The position numbers and the translations under genes are program-made. Below, piece after piece: positions 16,952 through 26,200 of a stretch of 64,000 bases of DNA (position 1 is its first letter; the number at the start of each line of letters is the position of its first letter). The notes under the pieces are model-generated. The model was not told the DNA's origin, ran no database searches, and saw nothing but the letters and a program-made list of their open reading frames with translations. This stretch comes from Aedoeadaptatus coli (GTDB lineage Bacteria > Bacillota > Clostridia > Tissierellales > Peptoniphilaceae). The stretch is from contig NZ_OPYI01000004.1 in NCBI RefSeq assembly GCF_900343085.1, forward strand, positions 1-64,000. Reading direction: 5' to 3'.

Positions 16952-17956
16952 ATGAGTTTTATCGAAATCAACAATTTAAGAAAATCCTTCGGTAACACGG
17001 AAGTGCTACACGGATTGAATTTAAGAATCGCCCGCGGTCAATTGGCCACCCTCCTGGGCCCCTCCGGCTGCGGAAAATCCACCCTGCTCAGGGCCATCGC
17101 CGGATTAAATTCCATCGACGAAGGCGAAATCATTATCGACGGCAGGCGCGTCGACGGCCTGGCGCCGAAAGATCGCGGCCTGGGCATGGTCTTTCAACAC
17201 TACGCCCTTTTTCCCAATATGAATGTGCTGGACAATGTAAAATTCGGCCTGGAAATGAAAGGCGTGGACAAAACGACCCGGGATGCGGAAGCGAAAAAGA
17301 TGATCGATTTGGTGGGCCTCACGGGAAAAGAAGAAGCCTATCCGGCCAATCTCTCCGGCGGGCAGCAACAGCGGGTGGCCCTGGCCAGGAGTTTGGTCAC
17401 GAGACCGAACGTCCTTCTCTTGGACGAGCCCTTAAGCGCCTTGGACGCGCAGATTCGCGTGCAGCTACGGGGGCTCATTAAGTCCCTTCAGGCGGAACTG
17501 GGCATTACGGTGATCCTCGTCACCCACGATCAGGAAGAGGCCATGAGCATGAGCGATTACATTTTCGTCATGAATCAGGGCCACATCGTGCAGGAAGGCT
17601 CGCCCACCTACATCTACCGCCATCCTCAATCGGAATTCGCCACCCGCTTTATCGGCGACTACAATCTCTTTACGAAAGAAGAAGCGGCCTCCATGGGCGC
17701 CGTCGATCATGCGGATTACAGCTACGTGGCCATTCGCCCGGAAGTGCTCTCCTTAGAAGCCATGGACGACGCCTACGCCTACGAAGGCAAAGTCATTCGC
17801 ACCTCCATGCGGGGCTCCATCTACCGCCTGTATATCGAAGTGGACGGGGGAAAGGTGTTGAAACTGGACCAGCTGAACCGAAGCGCCAATATGCGACGCG
17901 TCGGCGACAAGGTGACGGTGTACATGCCGAAATCGGAAATCATCGGGATGGTGTAA
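16952..17956 (+). CDS. ABC importer ATPase
   Basis: This 334-residue ATPase is started at ATG 16952, immediately after the permease stop; a longer frame into the permease is not credible. Walker A is GPSGCGKST (about 38), Q-loop VFQHYALFP, signature LSGGQQQ, Walker B VLLLDEPLSALD, and H-loop VTHDQEEA. A C-terminal TOBE-like domain (about 250-334) is present. It energises import through the two permeases. The family includes PotA, FbpC and PhnT, so the name alone does not reveal the substrate. Confidence 0.88.
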   Translation: MSFIEINNLRKSFGNTEVLHGLNLRIARGQLATLLGPSGCGKSTLLRAIAGLNSIDEGEIIIDGRRVDGLAPKDRGLGMVFQHYALFPNMNVLDNVKFGLEMKGVDKTTRDAEAKKMIDLVGLTGKEEAYPANLSGGQQQRVALARSLVTRPNVLLLDEPLSALDAQIRVQLRGLIKSLQAELGITVILVTHDQEEAMSMSDYIFVMNQGHIVQEGSPTYIYRHPQSEFATRFIGDYNLFTKEEAASMGAVDHADYSYVAIRPEVLSLEAMDDAYAYEGKVIRTSMRGSIYRLYIEVDGGKVLKLDQLNRSANMRRVGDKVTVYMPKSEIIGMV

Positions 17957-17959
17957 GCC

Positions 17960-18769
17960 ATGAAACTGCTGCAACTCACCGATCTGCACTTCGGCTCCTT
18001 TCCCTTTAAGGGAGAAGACAAGCGCACGGAAGCCCTGGTGCGGAACTTAGTCAAGGCCACGGAGCCGGACCTCATCGTCCTCACCGGGGACATTCACTGG
18101 TCATTGGAATCGGGAAGCCTCACGATTTTATCCGGCGTACTGGACTTTTTCGACAGCCTGCGCGTTCCCGTGGCCATCACCTGGGGCAATCACGACAGCG
18201 AAAGCGTCTATAATCGCCGGGTGCTGAAGGAGCTCGTGTACCACATGAAACACCACGTGGAAAAGCTGGGCCTCGCCTCTGTGGAAGGGCGGGAGCTCTA
18301 CTATTTCGACGCGGGAAACTACCGCCTGTACTTTTTAGACAGCGGCGACTACGACGAGGACCACAACTACGCCTACGTCTACGAAGAGCAGATTCGAGAC
18401 CTCATCGCCCTAGACGGCGGGGAAGAAAAAGAAGGCCTCTTGTTTATGCACATTCCCGTGGTGGAATTCGACGACGCGAAAAAAGCGGGCCTGGCCGTGG
18501 GACACAAAGACGAAACCGTCTGCGCCCCGGTGAAAAACACGGGCCTGGTGGACGCTTTGTTAAACGAAAGCACCGTCCGCCATATTTTCGTGGGCCACGA
18601 TCACGACAACGACTTTACCGCCAATTGGCGGGGAATGAACCTCTACTACGGCCGCATCACAGGCTACAACGCCTACGGCGACTTGCCCCGGGGGGCGCGG
18701 CTCATCGAGCTTACGGAGGCAGGCGTTGAAAGCCGAATTGTGGAAGAAGGCCTTGACACGGAGCTTTAA
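17960..18769 (+). CDS. Calcineurin-like metallophosphoesterase
   Basis: This 269-residue soluble enzyme has the full metallophosphatase motif set: DLH (D8, H10), GD (LTGDIHW), GNHD, the His in FMHIP, and GHDHDND. It is in the Icc/PhoD-like calcineurin superfamily with a bimetal site. It starts 3 bases after the ATPase stop, so it is co-expressed with the importer. Hydrolysis of a phosphorylated compound brought in by the importer is a reasonable inference. There is no signal peptide, so it acts in the cytoplasm. Confidence 0.85.
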   Translation: MKLLQLTDLHFGSFPFKGEDKRTEALVRNLVKATEPDLIVLTGDIHWSLESGSLTILSGVLDFFDSLRVPVAITWGNHDSESVYNRRVLKELVYHMKHHVEKLGLASVEGRELYYFDAGNYRLYFLDSGDYDEDHNYAYVYEEQIRDLIALDGGEEKEGLLFMHIPVVEFDDAKKAGLAVGHKDETVCAPVKNTGLVDALLNESTVRHIFVGHDHDNDFTANWRGMNLYYGRITGYNAYGDLPRGARLIELTEAGVESRIVEEGLDTEL

Positions 18770-18782
18770 TCTCACTTATAAT
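18753..18782 (+). promoter_or_regulatory. Consensus promoter of rpsF-ssb-rpsR
   Basis: TTGACA (18753-18758) and TATAAT (18777-18782) are both perfect, with 18-bp spacing. The -35 box lies inside the end of the metallophosphatase gene. Confidence 0.85.
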
Positions 18783-18801
18783 GGATCAGATAGTTATCCT
18801 T

Positions 18802-18817
18802 GCTCGATTAATCGAGC
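18802..18817 (+). promoter_or_regulatory. Leader hairpin upstream of rpsF
   Basis: GCTCGATTAATCGAGC is a perfect 16-base palindrome in the short rpsF leader, followed by CCGTC. Many rpsF leaders carry an S6:S18 autoregulatory hairpin with a CCG element; this could be that element, but the match is unproven. Confidence 0.4.
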
Positions 18818-18843
18818 CGTCAGTCCACAAGGAGGTGACAGAC

Positions 18844-19128
18844 TTGAACAATTATGAAGTAATCCTTATGTTCTATCCCGACGCCGAATCTGAAAGACGT
18901 GTAAAACAATACGAACGTTTAAAAGGCATCATTGCTGATGCAGGCGTCATTAAATCGGAAGACGAATGGGGCACGCGCAAGCTGGCCTATGAAATCGAAG
19001 ATTACAAAGAAGCATTCTATGTGCTCGTCGAATTCGATGCAGAACCCGGCGTAATCAAAGAATTCAGCCGTATTGCAAGTATTTCCGATACGGTCATGCG
19101 TCACATGGTCGTCCGCGTAGATGAATAA
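18844..19128 (+). CDS. rpsF: 30S ribosomal protein bS6
   Basis: This 94-residue protein is started at TTG 18844 after AAGGAGG; a longer frame from 18781 overlaps the promoter. It reads NNYEVILMFYPDAESERR and ends SISDTVMRHMVVRVDE, the standard S6 fold. S6 binds the 16S rRNA platform with S18. It is first in rpsF-ssb-rpsR, the usual order. Confidence 0.95.
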   Translation: MNNYEVILMFYPDAESERRVKQYERLKGIIADAGVIKSEDEWGTRKLAYEIEDYKEAFYVLVEFDAEPGVIKEFSRIASISDTVMRHMVVRVDE

Positions 19129-19148
19129 GAAACGGGATTGGTGATATC

Positions 19149-19643
19149 GTGAATTTAGTTGTACTTTACGGGAGACTGACGAGAGATCCGGAGCTTCGCT
19201 ACAGCCAAAACGGCATGGCAAACACCTTTGCCACCATCGCCGTGGATCGCGGCATGAGTCGCGAAAAGCGCCAGGAAGCGGAAGCGGCCGGCCGGCCCAC
19301 CGCCGATTTTATCGGCATTAAAGCCTTTGGAACCACAGCCGAACTTTTAGGCAATTACTTCCACAAAGGCAATCGCATCGCCGTGGAAGGTCGAATTTCC
19401 ACGGGCAGCTACGAAAAAAACGGCGAACGCGTCTATACCACCGACGTCATCGTCAACCGCGTCCACTTTATCGAAAGTGCGAAAGAAGCGGGCAATGCAC
19501 AAGGTGGCCAAAACATGGCGCCGCCGACGAATATGGCTTATCAATCGAACAATCAAGCTCAAGCGAGCAGTCCTTCCGGCTTCGGTCCGAAATCCGACGA
19601 CGAAGGGTATTACCCGATCGACAACAATGATATCCCATTTTAA
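19149..19643 (+). CDS. ssb: Single-stranded DNA-binding protein
   Basis: This is a 164-residue protein with GTG start. The OB fold occupies about residues 1-108 (MNLVVLYGRLTRDPELRYSQNG; FHKGNRIAVEGRISTGSYE). A Gly/Gln/Asn-rich linker leads to the acidic tip NDIPF, the conserved site that recruits repair and replication partners. It coats single-stranded DNA and lies between rpsF and rpsR as expected. An AEAAGRPTADF insert in the OB loop is slightly long. Confidence 0.95.
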   Translation: MNLVVLYGRLTRDPELRYSQNGMANTFATIAVDRGMSREKRQEAEAAGRPTADFIGIKAFGTTAELLGNYFHKGNRIAVEGRISTGSYEKNGERVYTTDVIVNRVHFIESAKEAGNAQGGQNMAPPTNMAYQSNNQAQASSPSGFGPKSDDEGYYPIDNNDIPF

Positions 19644-19664
19644 CCAAGGTTAAGGGGTGAGAAC

Positions 19665-19889
19665 ATGCAAAGAAGATATCGTTCCAGAAAAAAGGTCTGC
19701 ATTTACTGTGCAGATAAGGAAAAACAAATCGACTATAAAGATACGCAAACATTAAAGCGCTTTATTTCCGACCGCGGGAAGATCCTTCCCCGTCGCGTGA
19801 CCGGCGCCTGCGCCAAACACCAACGGAAGATTACCACGGCCATTAAGCGCGCCAGACAAGTGGCACTTCTGCCTTACAGCGCAGACTAA
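19665..19889 (+). CDS. rpsR: 30S ribosomal protein bS18
   Basis: This 74-residue protein has [10 protein letters not shown], and later GACAKHQR, giving the Cys-containing (potentially zinc-binding) form of S18. The RRYRSR start and [15 protein letters not shown] are diagnostic. It pairs with S6 on the platform. It starts 21 bases after ssb and is followed by a terminator. Confidence 0.95.
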   Translation: MQRRYRSRKKVCIYCADKEKQIDYKDTQTLKRFISDRGKILPRRVTGACAKHQRKITTAIKRARQVALLPYSAD

Positions 19890-19910
19890 TCACATTTTAA
19901 ATACACACAG

Positions 19911-19934
19911 CTCCCGCTTCGGCGGGAGTTTTTT
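19911..19934 (+). terminator. Terminator of rpsF-ssb-rpsR
   Basis: CTCCCGC-TTCG-GCGGGAG is followed by six T: a perfect 7-bp stem with a UUCG tetraloop. Confidence 0.9.
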
Positions 19935-20100
19935 ATTGAAAAAATTCAGTCGTCAAGGCATCTTCATTTGATAAAAAGAAAACATCCTTCAATTGTTAAC
20001 CGGAGTTATTTCGGGATGAAAAATTGAAAATCAGCTGTTTGTACGGGAAGTATGGAATTAAAAAGAACCCTAGATTACGCAAATTTTTAAAAGAAAAAGC

Positions 20101-20129
20101 TTGACCGGAAAAAAGCCATCGAATATTCT
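20101..20129 (+). promoter_or_regulatory. Candidate promoter of the large surface protein
   Basis: TTGACC (20101-20106) and TATTCT (20124-20129) are 17 bp apart. The rest of the 19935-20211 gap holds AT-rich sequence, the palindrome listed next, and an AGGAGG site before the gene. Confidence 0.5.
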
Positions 20130-20134
20130 ATAAA

Positions 20135-20149
20135 TGATATTAGATATCA
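20135..20149. promoter_or_regulatory. Fur-box-like palindrome
   Basis: TGATATTAGATATCA is a 15-base inverted repeat (TGATAT-TAG-ATATCA). It agrees with the Fur 7-1-7 consensus TGATAAT-N-ATTATCA at most positions. It lies just after the -10 box, so binding would block transcription. Iron control of a NEAT-type surface protein would fit; this is inference. Confidence 0.5.
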
Positions 20150-20211
20150 AATAAAGAGAATCGGAGTTTGTTCGATACCTCGGTATCATTCATAATTAAC
20201 AGGAGGATAGA

Positions 20212-23200
20212 ATGAAGAGAAGACAAAAAATAAGCTTGGCGATGGCTTTGTTGACGGTCATGGGCTCAGCTCAACCGATTTTCGCTTTTACGCCGGCGAA
20301 AGAGGAAACAAAGAAGGCGATTGTATCAAAGGCGGATGCCATTTTAACCAATCCTGCCATTCAAAAGCATTTGTTAGGCACCGATTACTTGGCGCCGAAA
20401 CACAACTCTACTTATACGCCGGGCATCGATCTCGGCGACTACGAAGATGTGGAAGGCAAGGGAAAGCTTTACAGCAAGGATTCCTATATTTTAACGCCGG
20501 ACCAAATCATCGAAACACCTTGGTACGAAATTTATAATTTGGTGGCTCGGGCCAAAGGAAGTATAAATAGCCTAGATGAAGCGAAAGCACAACGTTTACT
20601 CGGCGAACTGGATACGATTCTACAAATCTATGCTTTAAATAGCGACACGAAACTAAAAGAGGACGGCGACTATCAAGGCAATTACAAGCTTGTCGACGTT
20701 CAATTAGTGGACAGCGACGGGCAAACGAATATCTACAAAGATTTAGGTACGGAAAAAGCGGATGCAAAGGATCTCTTCCAAGAAATGGAAGTGACCAAAT
20801 GGGGCAATGAACTGGAAGTGCTTTTTGTCGCCAATAAAAACAAAGTATCTAAAATCAATAGTATGGTAATGAAGAGCGTAGCGGGAAAAGAAATTCGCGT
20901 TTCCCTCGGCTCCGGTTACCCGCAAGATCCGACGAAGACGAACTTAGTCGCCATCCCCATTCCTGCTGAATTAGACGGCTCGCAACTCGTCGTCGAAAGC
21001 ATGAGTTATGTGGACAATCAAGGTGCCACAAAGCGAACGGGGCCTTTCGGTATTAAAATTGACTACAATACCATGACTAAATCAGCGGATAATTACAGCC
21101 GTTACGAGAAAAAGACGAAGACGAGAATTAAATATTGGATTAAGCGCGGTGAAATTTTAATCGGTAAGTATTTGGATGCCGATGTGCCGAAGGATCAAGA
21201 ACGGATTAAAACGGTGCGGAAAAGCATTGAAAAGCTTAACCAATTGCGCAATTCCGAGACGCCGTCGATGACGGAAGCTTTAAACATCGCTCAGCCGATT
21301 TACGAAATCGAAAATACATTTACATTGCTTGAAATTTTAAATGAGCGTATTTATGAAGCCATGGACGATTTAGATTCGGGCACCATTTACAATGATAAAA
21401 AGTATACCAAGGAAAGCTTGGAAGCTTTTAGAAACTATCTCGAGAAAACGGAACAAGAAGCAGGCGATATGGATGTGCCGGAATTGGTTTCCAAGATCAG
21501 TGAGGTGCAAACTGCAAGCCAAAATAATATTCTAAAATACAATACGGAAGCCTTACAAAAACTTGTAGATCAGGCGGAAAAGTACAAGGCGGAATATTAT
21601 GAAGAAGAATCCTTTGCCAAGTTTAATGTAGTAAAGATTCAAGCGAAAAAGTGGATTAAAGATAATGCGACCTATTCGCCGAGCTTAGATGAAACACAGG
21701 ATCATATAAGGGCATTGGAGCGGGCGATCAATGAACTGCAAGCGAAACCCGGCGTGCAACCGCCTGAGATTAAAGAGGATGAGCCGGACCGGCAGGGAAA
21801 AGCAATGTATGCGATTCCCGCCACTTGCAAAGATCCTGCAATCCAAAAGTGTTTGGCAGGTCCTGTAAAATATATTCCCTCGGAAAAGAAATACATTTTC
21901 TCCTTTAAGAAAGATGGAGATAACTTTGTAGCAGGTATCGATTACTATGATGGTAATTTTGCAGTAAAACCGGGTAACGTACTTAAAACATCGGAAACAA
22001 TTGATGACCAACCGGTCGTGGAAGAAGTTGCATTCGTCGATCCGGGAACCGGCCTTGGCGTATACACGAACATAAAATACTATGATGGAAATCGGATGGG
22101 TATACAGGACAAAAATTCCGTCCAATTTGTACTGGATACAAGCAAGCAACAATTGATCGGTGGCGAAGAAGACAAGCCGTCTACAGAACCTTATGATGTT
22201 ACCGTTGAGTACCAAAACCAAAACGGCGTAGGCAAGACCCATATGGAAAGCTTGGTATCGGAAAAAGCGACGTATGATCCGGTACAAAAGACCCTTACTT
22301 TCTACGCTAGTCCTGAAATGGACGGCAAGAAAGTAAAGTCTTTCCTTGAAAATATTAATTACGCTCCGAAGGGAACGTATATACCGGCGGATATTACGAA
22401 GAAAGTGGAATATGGTTTAGTATCCGAAAAGGCGGATGTGGATGGAGTAGCTGCTGAAAAAGCGGATGTTCCCATGGCATTTGTCTTAAAGTATGACATC
22501 GATTCCAAAGAGAAAATTGCAGTTAACACCGACGTGGTCATTGGTCATAGTGACAAGCAAACGCAAAAAACCGGCGACACCATTTACCTTCACGTAAAAG
22601 GCGGAAAAGTGAAGACGACGAAAGAAGAATTAAAAGAATTGCAACTGGCGTTGCAAAACCGCATCAGTGATTTAAAAACCAATCACGGCATGGTTTCTAA
22701 AATTCTTCCCGAAGAAATCGACGTCTTCGACCACGTCGATCGCGGCGGCTCCGAAGAAAAAGTTGTTACAAAGAAAGTTAAAATTAACGACGCCATAAAA
22801 GAGGCACTCGGCCGCGCAGAAACAATGGATACGAAAGATCCCGAAAAGATCAAAGCGTGCATAAAAGAATTAGATGATCTCTCCCTTTCAATTTTGCCTT
22901 GGGTCAGCTTTATAAATGCAGTGGACGGCGAATCGCAAAATCTTGAAAAGTATAAGGCGGACACTCATTTCATCCAATCGACGGTGGAAAAGGCGGAAAA
23001 CGAATGGAAAGAAATAAAAGAAAAAACCACGGCCGCTATTTCCCGCGAGGATATTCGTACGTATTCCCAAACCCTTACTTCTCTCTATGACGGATTACGT
23101 TTAGATCCGGCACCCTTGGAAAAGCTCATAAAAGACGGGGAAGAAAAGATTCAATCGGGCAAATATCAAGATGCCGGCGTCAAGGCACTTAAAGAAACAA

Positions 23201-26200
23201 TCGACGGCTACAAAGAGCCGGACATCAGCTATCAACCTTATCCGGACGGCCCGAAAATTGATTATAAGGGTAACTCCAACTCGAAAGGGGCGAAAGCCTA
23301 CCTCGCCGACATTAAGGCGCCGAAGTCTACTTATGAGAAAGATCCAAGTGACACGACGAAAAACGGCACCAATTTGGATACGTCGGTTTACGATAGTTGG
23401 GTTTATCGCGTAGATGCCGGGATCAAGGCATTAAAACTGAAAGAAGCCGGCGATTTAAGTAAGGCGGCCTTAGAAGAGGCCATTGAAAGGGCTGAAAAGG
23501 CGCTGGAAAAGAACAAGTCGAAAGAGGCAAAGGACACGTTGCGTGCGGCTATCGCCGAAGCGGAAAAGGCAAAAGGCTTTACAGAACAAGATAAAATCGA
23601 TGAAGCGGTCGCAAAGTTAAATGCCGCTGTAAAAACTTACGATGCATCGAACGATGTCTTTAAAACCGAAGCCTTACAAGCTGAAATCGACAAGGCGAAA
23701 AAGCTTTTAGATGCAACGAAGAAAGAAGAAGAAGTCAATGAAAAGCTGGCCATTGCAATTCAAACGGCGGAAAAAGGCTTGAAGGCAGACAGCCAAGAAA
23801 AAGTCGATGCTGCTTTAAAGGCCTTACAAGCCGCCGTGGGAGAATTCCAAGCTTCACCCGATCGAGCGGATCCGAACGTGCAGATTGAAGCGACGAAGAC
23901 CGTCAACATTCAGCTGTATAAAGAAAATAAAGATGAGCCATCCATGGCCAACAGTGCCCTTTGGAATCAAGGGAAGCTCACCAAAGAGAACGGCAAATGG
24001 TATTTGGAAATGCAGTGGGTCGACATGACTGCAGGTGAGGACAATCAAGTGACCGGTGCCATTACGGATCTTTCCTATGCTGTAAATGGTGAAATGAAAA
24101 AAGCCCAAGTCTTAGCAAAACGTGATGTTACTGTGGGCTCCAATAAGTATGAGTCGCCGACTCGTGTAAAAATCGAAGTGGCGGAAAATCAACAATTTGT
24201 TCCCGTTAAGGTATCTTACAAGACATCCCTCGGACCTCAAGAACACTCTCCGGAAGCGCGCATCGCCATCGATTGGCAATCGGCGACCGACGGCTTTAAC
24301 GAAAACACCTACAAAGTGGACAAGGGGCAATTAATCGATGCCGTCAAACTTTATGAGATGTTGGCGAAGGCCGCACAGGGCGTCAATCAAGATTTAATTA
24401 ACGGCCTAAAGACAAATCTTGAAAAGGCAAATGCAGTGATCAAAAACGGGGACGCGACCATTCAAGAGGTCAAAGACGTTTACAGCGACTTGGATAAAGC
24501 GGGTAGCGCCGTGAAATTTGCCGATGAAATTTACCGCGTGCATCTAACACAATTAAAGGCCAATCTCAAGGAATTTAAGGGCGAAACAGGCAAGTACACG
24601 GCGGATTCATTGGCAAAATACGAAAGTATTATTGCCCAAGGGGAAAAGGCATTAAGAGATGCCAAGACCTACGATGAAATTAAAGCGGCCTACGACGCCA
24701 TAAAATCCATCGACGAGAATCTACGCTACGACACCTCGGCCCTAGAGGCAAAAGTCGAGGAAGCTTCCGCCATGATGAATGGCAAATACACGCAAGACAG
24801 CAAAGATAATTTAGATGCTAAAATTAAGGATGCGAAAAAGTGGATTGAGGAAGCAAAAGAAAAAGGCATTAAAGCCGGTTATAAAGTGGAAGCACTTTCC
24901 AAAAATTTAGACGCCGCCATGAAAGCCATGGTAAAAGAAGCCGAAGCGCCGGAAAAAGCGGATAAGACGAAGCTTCTTGAATTAATTCGCGAATGTGAAG
25001 GGATGGATCTCAGCAAGTATACCGATGAAAGCAAGGATGAATTTGCGAAGAAATTAAACGAAGCGAAAACCGTAGCCAATAATGATGAGGCGACGAAGGA
25101 AAATGTCGCCGACGCTCTCAATAATTTGAAGGCGGCAAAAGACGGCCTTGTAGAAAAACAAGCACCGAAGGAACAAGTGACGGTTACATTTATAAGCGAC
25201 AAGGGAACGACGCCTGCTTCCGTTACCGTGGATAAAGGCATGGCGATTTCCGCTCCCGCCGGTTTTGAAGAGAACGCTTCAAAAGTCAAGGAAGGCGATG
25301 CGACCTATGTTTTCAAAGGCTGGTTCGACGGCAATGAAAAATACGACTTTACTAAACCTGTCGACGGCAACAAAACGTTAATCGCTCGTTGGGAACAAGT
25401 GGAAGCGCCTGCCGATCAAGAAGCAGTTTACCAAGTCGAGTTTTCTTGGAAAAAGACAAACAGCGATGACGACGCCATGATGGGGACGGTCTTTAAACAC
25501 CCCGCCCACTTGATCGTCAAGGGCGACAAAGCATTTTTCAGAGTAGAGCTGCAAGATGCATCGCCCACCGTTTATGTTACGGAAATGGCGTTTAAGGGTA
25601 AAATCTTGACACCTGTAAAGACGGAAGATGTAAGTGTAAACGGTCAAGTGGAAAAGAAACCGGTGCTGTTCGATATTCCCGTGGCGATTGACGCGATAGA
25701 TAAAACCTTTAGGTTAACGGTAACCGTTGGAGCAAAGGGAATGCCAGGGAAAGCATCGGCAGACTTTGTCGTCGATGGTGGCGGAAAAATCTCGGCACAA
25801 CCTGCGCCTCAAGTGGACAAGAAGGCACTGAACCAACTGATCGCCGAATGTGAAGCGCTGGATTTAAGCCGATATGAAGAAAAGGGCAAGCGTGACTTTA
25901 TAGCGGCACTAAAAGAGGCAAAGGCTGTTTCGGAAAAGAACACCGCCACCAAAGAGGATGCGGAACTGGCACTTACGAAGCTGCAACAGGCAAAAGGGGC
26001 TTTAGTGCAAAAGAAAACGCCGAAACCGGACGAAAAACCTGATACGCCGAAGCCCGATGTGAAGCCGGATACGCCAAAACCTGATGTGAAGCCGGGTCAT
26101 TCCGGAGGCAGGTGGCACTTCTCTCCGGTTCCGTCGAAATCTGAAGGGAAACAAACGGAACCCGAAAAGAAAAAAGAAATGCCGGAAAAGAGACAAAAGA

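Noticed and set aside
26038-26095. Short direct repeats as a CRISPR or satellite
   Set aside because: They encode the TPKPDVKPD proline-rich wall linker in frame; there are no spacers.
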